A stretch of DNA of 64,000 nt, taken from NCBI GenBank assembly GCA_958299035.1, contig CATQJL010000223.1:2660359-2724358 (forward strand), in the 5' to 3' direction. The DNA comes from Cylicocyclus nassatus. Taxonomy: Eukaryota > Nematoda > Chromadorea > Rhabditida > Strongylidae. The notes beneath the pieces are model-generated. The model worked only from the letters and a program-made list of their open reading frames with translations, was not told where the DNA came from and did not search any database. Both the position numbers and the translations under genes were made by a program. Below, in pieces: positions 33,803 to 46,300 of this stretch (its first letter is position 1; every line of letters starts with the position of its first letter).

Positions 33803-34634
33803 TTAGGTCGTTCCACAAGTTCGTAGCGTTTTTATTTTCGTTTTCATATCTTTGAGGAGCGGTGGATTTGCGGCAAGGTGCCTCTTTAAAATACATTTAC
33901 TGATCTCGGTGGAAAGCTGATTCACTCAGATCTCGCAGCTTCCAAAGATTGAAATCTTGAAAGGCAAAAAGGAGCAATTTCGGCACTTGCGCATTTTTTC
34001 TTGAAAAAAGAAGCGTTTTCGCACAGATTTTTGTGTCGATTATGGAGCATGGCGCTCGCACATCAATATGAGACAAAAAAGGATTGGATTGCTACAACAG
34101 ATCAGGGACTGAGCAAGGTGTCCCTGAACAAGACTTTTCGGGGGACGGGCAGGACGTCCTGCACTGAAAATTGCTGTACGATTACGCGACGGTCAACCAT
34201 ACCGTAAGCAATCCAACTGCACCGTCTAAACCAAGTCCTACCGCAGAAGAAGCCTAACAAACATATCCAGTGAGCTTTTCTGCAAGACGAAACATGGCCT
34301 CATACGGCAAACGTCGTCAAAACTGTCCTGCACGAATTGATGGAAGGTATTCAGTACTCAAAGTACTCTCCAAATCTTATCAGATTATTATCTGTTTCGC
34401 TCTTTGGCAAACCTCATGAATGGTGACTGTCTCGATTTCCGTAAGTAGTTTGAGCGCTGGTTAAATGACTTTTTTGGGACCGGGCGCGCTGCCGTTTGAA
34501 AAATTGAGATTGAGAAGCTAACAAGAATGTGCCAAAAGGTCGTGCGTTGCACAGAGGAATGTTTTTGGTTGATTTTTATCGTAAATTGATGATTTTGTTG
34601 TTATAAAAACGCTACGGACCTATAAACAACCTAA
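33803..34634 (+). pseudogene. Decayed mariner element
   Basis: The left end TTAGGTCGTTCCACAAGTTC and right end (complement TTAGGTTGTTTATAGGTCCG, continuing AGCGTTTTTAT on both sides) are mariner-type terminal repeats. The right flank keeps TA (34635-34636); the left flank is now TG. A frame from about 34283 reads QDETWPHTANVVKTVLHEL and then YSPNL. This is the region around the second catalytic aspartate in mariner transposases (QDNARPH...YSPDL form), with N-A-R replaced by E-T-W. Stops and frame changes elsewhere make it inactive. Confidence 0.72.
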
Positions 34635-35062
34635 TATTTTTTCATCGTTTGATCGTTAAGCGTGCACAAATCATCTATGTACAAAGTTATTGGATTATAT
34701 TGACTACAAAACGCACTATGAAAAATTGCACTTAGGTGACGTATGGCGATGCCATAAGATGGAATAGATTGAGGAAGTGAATTCTGGATCACGAGATGAT
34801 GCCATGGAAAAAGACAAAAAAAATTATCACCAAGGACGCCCTGCGATGCGATGAGGATCGGGAATGGGGAGGATAATAAGAACAAAGTTTGGCGCGATTC
34901 TCACAAACAAACCATAACAGTCTTGTGAAGTCGTTTTTTCGGATTTCTTCGTCATCTACAAATTCCTGGGGCGGTATTTATCAATCTCACTCGTTGCTCG
35001 GGCCATTATTAACGGGTGCCTGGACAGGCAAGAGCGCCAATCCCGTGATTCATCAAATTTTA

Positions 35063-35199
35063 GAATGTGGTCCGATCTGGCAAGTTTGGCCGTGTCGGGC
35101 AGGGCAATCGGGCAGCGGAGCCGGACCTGTCGAGATCGGGCACTGCTGCCCGACTGTCAGTGGCTGAGATGGCCAAACTTGCCAGAGCGGACCATATTC
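35063..35199. mobile_element. Palindromic MITE with GGTCCGATCTGGC ends
   Basis: GAATGTGGTCCGATCTGGCA at the left and its near-complement (TGCCAGAGCGGACCATATTC) at the right bound about 137 bp. GGCAGCGGAGCC forms part of the interior. Non-coding. Confidence 0.65.
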
Positions 35200-35767
35200 T
35201 CCAATGGACAGGAGCCCGATTAGCAGCTTGACTTCGCGAGCGCCACTGTCCGCGAATGTACCGTTTGTTCCTGTACAGGAACCCCTTTTATATAGGAAAC
35301 GATAAATACCGCTCCTGGATACTTGAAAAGGTACTGAGCATACTATCCAAGAATGTGTTACCGCCTCATCTTACGTAAAAAAGGGCTACTGCCAAATAGT
35401 TCCCAAAATGGAAAAAGCCGCGCCAAGGCCATTCAGAAACAAGTTCAAACAGAAAAGAGAGTATATATAACACTGAAGATGAGAGATACAAGATACGTAC
35501 ATGGAAAAAATTTTTCTTTGAAAAAGCGTGATCACTTCTAGGAAAATGGTAAATGTAGGGAAACTTACACTGTGGGTATGAATTTTTCGCGCCAAAATAT
35601 TTTTTGCCAAAAACAACATGGCGCCTATCTGCTCAGGTTGCCCTTGTTGCCAAATCACGCCCGCAACGTGGCGCAAACCCGAAGCGAGGCGGCGCAACAA
35701 ATCACGTCATGTTGAGAAGTAACAAGGAGACTGACTTCGAGGGTACTCAAAATCAATTTAGAGGTAA
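35200..35767. other. Intergenic, nothing recognised
   Basis: No exon or repeat structure supported. Confidence 0.35.
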
Positions 35768-37326
35768 CTAGCTGGCTTACCCGGCTCCGCCGTATCCGGA
35801 CCAAACTTGGCACACATACACTTCGGGTCCCGGCGGGTGTCACAGTCCACTTTTCGTTATCGATCGATGTCGATTTTACCGATTTTATCGATTTTTTTGC
35901 AGAGTTCACCTACAGGGCTAGGAGTTGGCACAGGGGGGGGGGGGAAGTGAGCATGGGGATTCCGAATACAATATTAGTTTTCAGAATTATCGATTACTTT
36001 TATTGATTTTATCGATTTTTTGTAAATTTTGACATGCGAGGCTGGGATTTTGCACAGGGGGGTAATCGAGCATGCTGATTACGAACACAATATTAGTTTT
36101 CAGGATCGTCCATTACTTTTATCGATTTTATCGACTTTTTTTGTAAAGTTTGACCTGCGGGGCTGGGAGTTTGCACAGGGGGGTAATCGAGCATGGGGAT
36201 TCCGAATACAATATTGATTTTCAGGATTATCGATTACTTTTATCCATTTTATCGATTTTTTGCAAAGTTTGAGCTACGGGGCTGGGAGTTCGCACAGGGG
36301 GGTAATCGAGCATGGGGATTACGAATACAATATTAGTTTTCAAGATCGTCCATTACTTTTATCGGTTTTATCGATTTTTTGCAAAGTTTGAGCTACGGGG
36401 CTGGGAGTTCGCACAGGGGGGTAATCGAGCATGGGGATTCCGAATACAATATTGGTTTTCGGGATTATCGATTACTTTTATCGATTTTATCGATTTTTTT
36501 TTGCAAAGTTTGAGCTACGGGGCTGGGAGTTCGCACAGGGGGGTAATCGAGCATGGGGATTACGAATACAATATTAGTTTTCAAGATCGTCCATTACTTT
36601 TATCGGTTTTATCGATTTTTTGCAAAGTTTGAGCTACGGGGCTGGGAGTTCGCACAGGGGGGTAATCGAGCATGGGGATTCCGAATACAATATTGATTTT
36701 CAGGATTATCGATTACTTTTATCCATTTTATCGATTTTTTGCAAAGTTTGAGCTACGGGGCTGGGAGTTCGCACAGGGGGGTAATCGAGCATGGGGATTA
36801 CGAATACAATATTAGTTTTCAAGATCGTCCATTACTTTTATTGATTTTATCGATTTTTTGAAAATTTGAGCTAGGGGGCTGGAATTTGGCAGGGGGTGTA
36901 ATCGAGCATGCTGATCACCCCCCTTGGGGGTGATCAGCATGCTCGATTACCCCCCTGTGCCAACTCCCAGCCCCCTAGCTCAAACTTTGCAAAAAAATCG
37001 ATAAAATGGATAAAAGTAATCGATAATCCTGAAAACCAATATTGTATCCGGAATCCCCATGCTCGATTACCCCCCTGTGCCAACTCCCAGCCCCGTAGGT
37101 GAACTCAGCAAAAAAATCGATAAAAATCGATAAAATCGATATCGATCGATGACGAAAAGTAGCCTATGACACCCGCCGGGGCCCGTAGTGTATGTGTGCC
37201 AAGTTTGGTCCGGATCGGTTCAGAAATGGAATTTTCTATTCGGAACATACGTACATACATACAGACATACAGACATACAGACATACAGACATACAGACAA
37301 ACAGACATTCAGCTTTATATATAAGA
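35768..37326 (-). mobile_element. Non-autonomous Helitron-like element, copy 2
   Basis: Read on the minus strand, it starts TCTTATATATAAAGCTG after an A and ends CTAG before a T, with the same CGGC-GGA-GCCG hairpin about 10 nt before CTAG. It is longer than copies 1 and 3 because the inner array has more units: about seven units spaced 119-122 bp (anchors near 36056, 36178, 36297, 36416, 36539, 36658 and 36777), then a palindromic centre near 36905-36943 and two inverted units. A CATACAGA microsatellite lies near the 5' end (37250-37310). No coding region. Confidence 0.75.
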
Positions 37327-37408
37327 TGCTTTTAGGCAAACGTTTTCCGTCAAAAAAGTTATATCGAGTGGTACCAGTAAGCACTAAGCACTCACACTGC
37401 TATTCTTC

Positions 37409-37897
37409 GAATATCCTTGCTTACAAAGAAAGCGTGTCTAGTCAAAGTGGCCTTTTCAGATGAGACCCATACTGCTTCGGAAAGTATTGCCCGGTGGCTC
37501 CAAATCTGCCTTCATTATCTGGCAAGCGCCTCTGGACGCCGAGTTATGACCGTTTTTGGAGCAAAAAATGAGTGCAGAATTTAGGTGAAATCAATCGTTA
37601 CAATCTGTCCAGCGCTCAGATAACGCAATGTCAAGTATTGGCATATTAGACAAAATGTAGACGTTGCATGAACTGCTCTGACACTCGACACCGGACCATT
37701 TGAGTAAGTTTGGACAGCTTTGTTCCAGTTTTGTCTTCAGTTTTCAAATCCAAAATCGCCCATGACTCGGCGTCCAGAGGCTCTGGCGGATAATAAAGGC
37801 AGTAATTATTTAAAATGAAATTATTGTGCACTCTCCAAAGCAATATGGGTCTCATCTGAAGGCCACTTCGACTGAACACGCTTTCCTTGCTAGCTAG
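37409..37897. repeat. Foldback element, CTTACAAGGGA-related
   Basis: The left arm includes CTTGCTTACAAAGAAAGCGT and AGATGAGACCCATACTGCTT. The right arm has AGCAATATGGGTCTCATCT and ACACGCTTTCCTTGCTAGC. CGCCTCTGGACGCCGAGT near 37529 opposes ACTCGGCGTCCAGAGGC near 37767. Same architecture as 4099-4578. Confidence 0.65.
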
Positions 37898-37988
37898 TTT
37901 CTTTAGTTTTTCCAATCGGAACCTATGAATCGCGCTGAATCGCACTCTGATTTGAATCGAAAGGTTTATGAAAGCCTATCTAGTCAAT

Positions 37989-38605
37989 GTCTTACAAGGG
38001 AACGATACTTGGTGTCTGTGGCCTTTTGAGATGAACTGTATACCGTTACACTCGTCTTCTGACGCTGATTCCGAATCTGACTTCTTTCTGCCAATGCTTC
38101 TCTGAAAGATATAAAAGATTTTCGCGCCAAGTTTGGAGCGAGAGGCATATACGCCAGAAACACCAACATGGCAACAAGTTGACATGCGCTCATTTTCCGT
38201 TCAGTTTCATTTTTTGGGCACCTTTGGTATAAATGTAGGGCTCGTATAAAAAATTCCTCGTTAAACTTTCAGAGAGTAAGAACATGCATTTACCATGCAC
38301 GAAACCTAACTCTCATAAAGAAGTTTAATTGAGGCAATGCAAAACTGAAAAATAGAACAGGATCTGAACCTACAGCTGCATCAACTGCGAGGCTGTCGCA
38401 CTAGCACTACACAACAGCTACTGCCTGGGCTGGTGTTGCTATCATATCTCGGGCGCCAAATTTCGCGCAAAAATCCTTCTTAACTTCTTTCAGAGGAACG
38501 ATTAGCAGAACGGAAGTCAGATTCGGAATCAGCGTTCGAAAGCAAATGTAATGGTACACATTTCATTTCAAGAGGCCACGGACACTGAGTATCGTTCCCT
38601 AGTTT
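37989..38605. repeat. Foldback element, CTTACAAGGGA family
   Basis: CTTACAAGGGAACGATACTT at the left opposes GTATCGTTCCCTAG at the right. GCTGATTCCGAATCTGACTT near 38065 opposes its complement near 38517. It shares the GCTGATTCC.AATCTG word with 10545 and 62177. Confidence 0.65.
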
Positions 38606-40234
38606 ATTTTCTGCACCTTGTCGAGGACTTCGTAGAGTAATGGTAGCCCGCTAGTAAATCTACCGCTTCACGAATGCATCGTCAAAAAACTGAATCGACA
38701 ACGAGCGTGAATCAAAGTGAGACAAGATAAGGAGATGTTGATATTTCCCATTGGCAGGTGCATTTCCGTGCATCCCTCGCGCTTTTGCGGGCTTGAACGG
38801 CCGCCGGCGGTATGATCTTTTGGAGCGGTCACCGGCCGGCATTCAGCCCCGCCCAGATTTATAGAGAGGCCGCCGGACGGTGCGAGTGTCTGAGTGTATT
38901 GGATTCAAAGAAATGAAATCGGCGAGATATTTTGGTCCTAAATGACTCGAAATGCAAGAGGGGAGGCCAGATTTGTTAAAGGATCACATTTTGCTTCAGG
39001 TTTACGGCACATTTTTGATCAAGAAAGCAGAGATAAGAATGTTTCACTTCTCTTCGATTTGGATAAAACACATCTCTCAAGTAAAATTCAAAAATCGTAT
39101 TTGGTGATGTTTTAAAATGCCTGAACATCGGGGAGAGGGGACGGGACATTTTTGGCAGTCTTGCCGTCGTCTAAATCACACAATCTAGGGAAAATCTAGG
39201 GCGAACCCACGAACCAATGGGTCGAAAATCAGCTGCCTAGAAAGATTCGGATGCAGAGATCGATTTGAGATTCGCTTCTTAGCAGCAAACACGGAGCTAA
39301 ATCCCTGCAGACTTTTAGTTCCTAAACTGAATTTAGTTCCTCCGGGAAGTTTTATCCTGCAATTTCGTGAACGTCTCGATTTGGGGTCAGTCCGAGATCA
39401 ACGCCGGTCCTGGCGCGACATGTCGTCGTGGCCGCTGCGGCGCGGATGCGCGGCTGCCGATGACGAACAGCGACCAGTTGGCTCGACTGGACGGAGCGTT
39501 GACCAGGTGGACAGGTGGTCCTTGTTATTGTTGAGGTTCGTCGACGTGTTTGTGAGCATTTTGTCAACAATTTCACTGATCGAATCTGTATTTCCAAGCT
39601 CACGCAGTCGTAGATCTTGCAGAGGGTTTACTTTTGCTATCTATCACATGCAACTGCAGTATTGTGGTTTGTGTCGATTTCTTGACTGAATGTGCTCTTA
39701 CTGTCCATCGGCTAAACATATCGTATGTTGATGCTTATTTATCTTGCATGTAGTCGAGTGATTACCTTGGTAATTATGGATTTCGCCCCCTTGCCTCTGT
39801 TTGGAGCTTACTGAGATATCTTCAGTTTTTTTTCTATCAATGCGTACGTATTTCTCCCCGATATGACTCTTGTCAACATTAAGTTGTCGACAGTTATAGC
39901 GTTCATGATATTTTAATCGCATTATAACTCAATCTCTCCAGTATATTATTTTTGTACGAATTTTATATCACTAAACTGGAATGGCACTGTACCCCATCGC
40001 TCAAATCTTATCCATTCCAAGCTTTCCAAGCTGTGTCATGAAGTGACTTAACTCCATTATTTTCTGTGAGAGGAAACCAGCTCAATGAATCTGTCATCTT
40101 GAAGGTCATTTCTTTACTCTTCCTTTTTCTTTCTATTTATTAGCGATTGTATGACTCATATGCATCACATCCCGCTTCGCTTATGTATCGCTTTCTAGAA
40201 GTGACACGTGGCAGAAAGTAGACTTCACACTTGT
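38606..40234. other. Upstream region of chc-1
   Basis: It holds a short GC-rich stretch (about 39390-39520) with open frames on both strands but no recognisable domain. An inverted GGCCGCCGGCGG/ACCGGCCGGC-like word lies near 38800-38850. No exon can be supported. The chc-1 promoter is presumably in the last kilobase, but no core element is evident. Confidence 0.4.
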
Positions 40235-40245
40235 TTCTTTTTCAG
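40235..40245 (+). promoter_or_regulatory. Probable spliced-leader acceptor of chc-1
   Basis: TTCTTTTTCAG is a strong nematode 3' splice site 65 nt before the chc-1 ATG, with no upstream donor exon needed. Trans-splicing is inferred. Confidence 0.5.
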
Positions 40246-40310
40246 AATTGTAACTTTGATAGAGCCTCTTCTCCCTCTATTACCATATTTATACACCAGA
40301 GAGGTGAATA

Positions 40311-43300
40311 ATGGCGTTGCTTCCTATTCGTTTTCATGAGCATCTTCAGGTAAATTTGATTGACTTTCTAGAAAAATTCTTTTTCAAAGTGTGCTACTCA
40401 GAATAAATTTGTTTCTAGCTTACTAATGTGGGCATACGCCCACAAAACATCTGCTTTGCAAATGTCACGATGGAATCGGACAAGTTCATCGTTGTTCGTG
40501 AAATGGTGAGTTTTTCTAGGTTACTTCTATTGTTGCAAGAGAAATTATGGTCATTACTGTCATTTCTTCCCTTCAGATCGGAGACTCTCAACAAGTGGTA
40601 ATTATCGATCTCGCCGATCCAGCCAATCCACAAAGGCGACCAATCTCGGCAGACTCAGTCATTATGCATCCCACAGCGAAGATCATCGCTTTGAAATGTA
40701 AATCAAAGTTCCACTCTTTCCACGGAAAAGTATTGGCGTACTTGGAGTCTTTTGAAAGTGGATTTGCTTTTACTTCAGAGATGGAGATTTGATGATTTTT
40801 TGATTGAGGGGTGTGTCTTGAAATTCAATAATATCATATATCAATATATTTCAAGAGGACGAGTGGTGTAGTGTATGAGGCGCCGCTATGACCAGGTCGG
40901 ACACAGGTTCGATCCCCGCCCCTGGGCCAACCGAGCCCTCTACCCTCCGGGTCCGGTAGATTGGTACCAGAGTAATTTGGGAGGATAAAAGCACTGACTA
41001 GATAAACGGCTGGCCCCCGCAAGTCACTGTGATAGGCTCGCACGCATACAGTTGCCTCTTCGACTATGGAGTAGTGTGCGTTCGGCGCATGCCCGCAGAG
41101 GGTACTAAGACGTCGAATCCTTTATCCCTTAATTATTTGAAGATATTTTAATTTAATAATCTAAGTTTTTACGTAAATTCTCATTCAAATGTCATAGATG
41201 GGTGGTAAAAAATCAAATCCCCTCACTCGTTCCGTTCCGCACAGCAGTTGGATCAGGTAGGAATTGGCCTTGACTTTGTTATCACATCAAAAATTTAATG
41301 AACCGCTTCTTATTTCATACTTTCTCTTTCAGAATTGTTTGGAGTGTTGGTCTATGTGAAAAATGTTAATCATATAACTGACTAGCTTCGCAAGAGTTTA
41401 CGGAAAGAGGATGAAGTGTCTTTTTCTTGATGACTCAAATGCTATGAACATTGCCTCGTTACTTTATTACCTGCGGCTGTTAGGCTTCGACGTATAAAGG
41501 GTATTGTAGTAAGGGAAGCAGGGCTTGGCACAAGCTAGCGGGAAATTTGAAAACAAAGTCCCTTTGATTTGAAAAATTCGACGAGTCCCCTTTGACCCTA
41601 AGCACTAAACGTAAAAATCCCAAAAAAGGAACGTCGACTAGAAAAAGGCCGCAATGTTTGTGTCTTTTCGGCCACAAAACGATATCTCCTTTGCTTTTTG
41701 TTCCGAAAACGATATCCAGCTTGACTCGGTGCCAGCGTGCTGAGCCTTGGCCGGAAGTGATTACGCGTTGTCTGGGAATGACTGATAACTGCTGATATCT
41801 AGATTGAGCACATTTATAGGACAAATGTTTGGGTTCCCCTCAAATATTCTTTAAGGGGAGGGGTTGGGGGGGGGGGGAGGAGTTAAGTGCGTGATTGGTC
41901 GTTGAACAACTCAGTGTCACATGTGAAGCTTCATATTTGGAATGTATTTGTAATTTTTGAAACTTGAAAAGCCAGGTATAGGTGATTCATAGCACGCAAA
42001 GACTGCGGACGTATCGGCGTCTCTCTCATGAGAGCGCTCTTTCGTTTCTCTTGTCATCTGCTGTCTCTCCCATGCATGAACGGCTGGACGTCTTGGCTCT
42101 TGGCTGGACGCAACGGCGACCGGTCTTTGCGTGTCATAAATCGTGTATAGTTTTACAAGAATGGAGAAAGTTGAAGCTCACTAATTGTATTTCGAATCAC
42201 GATCGGCTTGACTGAACTAAAAAGCGCTGTTTTTTCCTTTTTTCATTTTCAGATTATGTGCTTATGCAAGTGCGCACCATTTGTTCATAATTAATTTACT
42301 GTTGTTTTCGCAACTTCTCTGATGCAATGCCGAAGGAAAATTTCTAAATCTTGAGTTGCTAGTGGGATGCCGCCACTCGAAAACTATCATTTTTTGTAAA
42401 TCGTTACAGAACCGGTCCGCGCACGACTGAGAATCTTGCGTCCGACTGTGCAACCATTTTCTTAGTCATCCATCCGTTTGGTGACTCATTCCGGAAGTAA
42501 ATTTTGCGAAATTGGTTAGTAAAACTGAATTAAGGTTGCACTCAAGGTGCATTACGCAGTTGAGAAAAAAATGTGACGTAATGGGGACATAAAATGGAAG
42601 TTGCCCTTATTAACCATCATAGTCATAGTGGTGCTTAGTGAATTACAAAGTGTGTTCGTTGTATAACGAAAATGGGCATAGTACTCGCTGTTATTGTTAT
42701 CTATTGATTTTCCATTGCTTTTTTAGCGGGTAAAACACTTCAAATCTTCAATATCGAATTAAAAGCCAAGGTGAAGGCGCATCAAAATGCTGAGGACATC
42801 ATTTTCTGGAAGTGGATCAATGAAAAAACTATTGCGTTGGTCAGTGAAACAGCTGTATATCACTGGTCTATCGAAGGTACAGTTTTGTTTATGTTGGTCT
42901 GATTTATAGATTCTCATGCCTTGTACTAAGATTTTCTTTTTGTAGGCGATGCAGCCCCCTTAAAAATGTTTGATAGACACCAGTCACTAGCGGGTAGTCA
43001 AATCATCAACTATCGCGCAGATGCAGATTGCAAATGGCTCGTATTGGTAGGAATTGCGGCCAAGGTAAATGGGGTCTGTAGTTACTAGAAACATCATATC
43101 GTAGCGTACGCACCTCCAGTTTCCTCATAAAAAGTATGTATTTTTTAGGAAAATCGTGTTGTTGGAAGCATGCAGCTTTACAGCACCGAACGTAAAGTAT
43201 CACAGCCAATAGAAGGACATGCGGCCTCATTTGTGCGCTTCAAAATGGATGGCAACCCACATCCATCGAACTTGTTCTGCTTTTCTGTGAAGAATGAGGC

Positions 43301-46300
43301 TGGCGGCAAGGTAGGCTAGTGGAATTTTGGACAGAGGAAATATGGGGTTGAAATCCTCTATATTATAGTTAGCACCGAATATTCGTGTTCGAATAATTTA
43401 TTCGAAATATTCGACTATTCGAATATTCGAATAGTCGAATATTTGAGAAAGTCCATTTATTCGATTATTCGAATAGTCGAATAAATGAGACAGGCCTATA
43501 TTCGAATAATTCGTTCATTCGACTATTTCGAAAAATGACTTATTCGAATATTCGTTCATTCGACGAGTTTTAAATAAAGGTTATTCGAATATTCGTTCAT
43601 TCGAGTAGTTTTAAAAGATAGTTATTCGAATATTCGAATATTCGAATATTGCACTCAAATATTCGAATAATATTCGAACATTTATTCGAAATTAGTCGAA
43701 TATTCGATCAAGTTCGGTTATTCAAGTATTCGTTCATTCGAATTTTGGAATGTGCCAATATTCGAATATTCAAATTCGAATAAATTGTAAATTGAAAGTC
43801 GAATAATATTCGTTCATTCGAAGAATTTTCAAAAATCAAATATTCGATATTCATTCGTTCGAAAAATTTTCGAAAATCAATTATTCGATATTCATTCGTT
43901 CGAAAAAATTTTAAAAATTGATTATTCGATATTCGTTCATTCGGCGAAAATTTTTGTTCGTTACAACTATACTCTATATATAAAAATCCCCTATATCCTC
44001 TATACATGTAGAGGCTGCTGCAGGACGAAGGCGCAGGAGCAGTATTACTTGAGCGGGCGCGAACGCCACGCGCGCGTATCTTCACCGTTGTAGATACTGG
44101 GCCTTATGCGCCTCGCAGGTAATAAAGCCGCTTTCGCGCTCGAAGGTATTGCGTCTTCGTCATGCAGCAGCCTATGAATCCTCTATGGATGAGAACTTCC
44201 TCTCATCGCTGAAAATTTCTTTGTTTCAGCTTCACGTTATTGAAGTGGGATCACCTCCAGCAGGGAATCAGCCTTTCCCCAAGAAAGCCGTTGATGTGCC
44301 ATACACTGCTGAAACTGCAAATGATTTCCCTGTATCAATGCAGGTGTGTTTGGTGTTTTGTGATTAGTCTGCGGTTATAGTGTGACATTACATCTTCCTG
44401 TTCATATCTTTCATTGCTGAAAATCTTTTCCACTTTCTTTTTATTTTAAAACAAAACGAAATAAGCTTGGATCATCTGCCCTATTCATTATTTCTGACTC
44501 TGGCTTCGTTTCTCAGATGCTAATTTTGCGTTTAATCGCCTTCGCTTCTTGTAAATGGATTGCAAACTTATATTGTAAGACAAAAGCCCTTTTTTGCTGC
44601 AAAGTCCCGCTGTTGTTTCTTGTGGAACTAATCGCCGATCTCATCTCAACGTAGCAAGGAAGTGGAGAATATTCGCTGACACACTTCATCGTGCCTTCCC
44701 TTTCTCTTTCTTTTTCATTTTTACACTAAATGAGTCACTGACAATGTTGCAGAAGCAGATTGTGGTATCTCTTTTTTTACTGTAAGATGTGTCATCTCAT
44801 CAAAATTCGTGAAACGTCAAAGGGCGCGAAGGCAATCGATAGTCTCTCGTTATGTGAGGGTTTGCGAACATGTTGTCAATGCAGCTGATTTGTGAGACGT
44901 GTGAATAGGAATTGGCTTCTTGATGACTTTTTTGATATGTCGCAGGTAGATTGGCTATTGATAGCGATGGTCGCCAGTTGGCGGGGTTTAGCGTTTATCG
45001 CGCTAGTCAAAGAAACTGGATACCCATCGTAAACATAGTGCTTTTATGCGGTGCACCAGCAAGCCTAAATAGATGTATGCGTGCGTATTGTTAATTAACA
45101 GGGTAGATTTAGAGAAGAATCCAATTGCATATACACTTAACATACGACAAGGTATTTGCCAATGTTTTTGATAAAAAGAGTGTGATCAGATAAGCGACGA
45201 GATTAGTTCGGTATGATATGATTAAGGAAACTCTTTTGTAAACTAATACAAATTCCCACACTTATGAATGTGTTATTATTCTAGACTTCCTCCAAGCATG
45301 GCATTATCTTTTTGGTCACAAAGCATGGCCTTGTTCATCTGTACGATATGGAATCGGGTTCACGTATTTATTCAAACCGTATCTCCACTGACACTGTCTT
45401 TGTCACTTGTGAATACCATGCCACTGGTGGAATTATGGGTATCAATAGAAAAGGACAAGTAGGTTTTTGGATATCTTTCTTTGTACTATTTTTTTCACCG
45501 AGTGTTAATTTATAGGTGCTTTCCGTATCTATCGACGAGAACAATATGATTCCATTTGTTACGCAGCAATTGCAAAATCCCGATCTTGCTCTCAGGCTTG
45601 CAGTGCGGTGCGACTTACCTGGTTGGTATTTTTCGATTTTGGATGCTGGTCTTTTCCGCTAGACCTCAACATTCATTTTCTACAGGAGCTGAGGAGCTGT
45701 TTGTTCGCAAGTTCAATCTGCTTTTCGGAAATGGCCAATATGGTGAGGCGGCTAAGGTTGCTGCTACGGCACCACAGGTGAAATTTTGAGTGATCTGAAG
45801 TATTCACACTAAATGTGCTTGTGATTTGCAGGGTATCCTGAGAACGCCGCAGACTATTCAGAAGTTTCAGCAATGCCCTGCCAATCCTGGCGGTGGTGCT
45901 TCTCCTTTGCTGCAATACTTTGGCATTCTGCTTGATCAAGTGGGTTTTGGCAGATTTGATTCAATCTCTGCATACTTTTTAGCAAGTTATGTTTAGGGGA
46001 AGCTAAACAAGTACGAGACACTTGAGTTGTGCCGACCGGTGCTGGCTCAGGGTCGAAAGGAGTTGTTAAATAAATGGTGAGTCAAGGTTCCATCTTTTTT
46101 GCATAGGGTGATTGGTCAAAATGAGAGAAAGTGACCTAGAGAAAGTGATTACTATCAATTCCACAGTTGATAAAACTTTGATCTCGTCTGATTAGCCATC
46201 TGAAAAATGCCAGTTTAGGCTCAATGACCAGAAATTGGAATGCTGTGAAGAACTAGGAGACCTTGTTCGTCCACATGATCCAACTGTTGCCTTGTCAATT

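Noticed and set aside
33323..33826. 167-codon plus-strand and 124-codon minus-strand frames
   Set aside because: These are open frames on both strands of one GC-rich foldback, as expected when a palindrome happens to lack stops.
39381..39603. GC-rich stretch with open frames on both strands upstream of chc-1
   Set aside because: No domain, signal peptide or consistent exon borders; the open frames can be explained by GC content.
40863..40930. Possible tRNA gene
   Set aside because: The A and B boxes are present, but the T stem (ACAGG/CCCGC) and acceptor stem do not pair; a SINE is the better reading.
43708..44085. 125-codon minus-strand open frame rich in FFRTNEYRI
   Set aside because: It is a translation of the TTCGAATA array within chc-1 intron 6.
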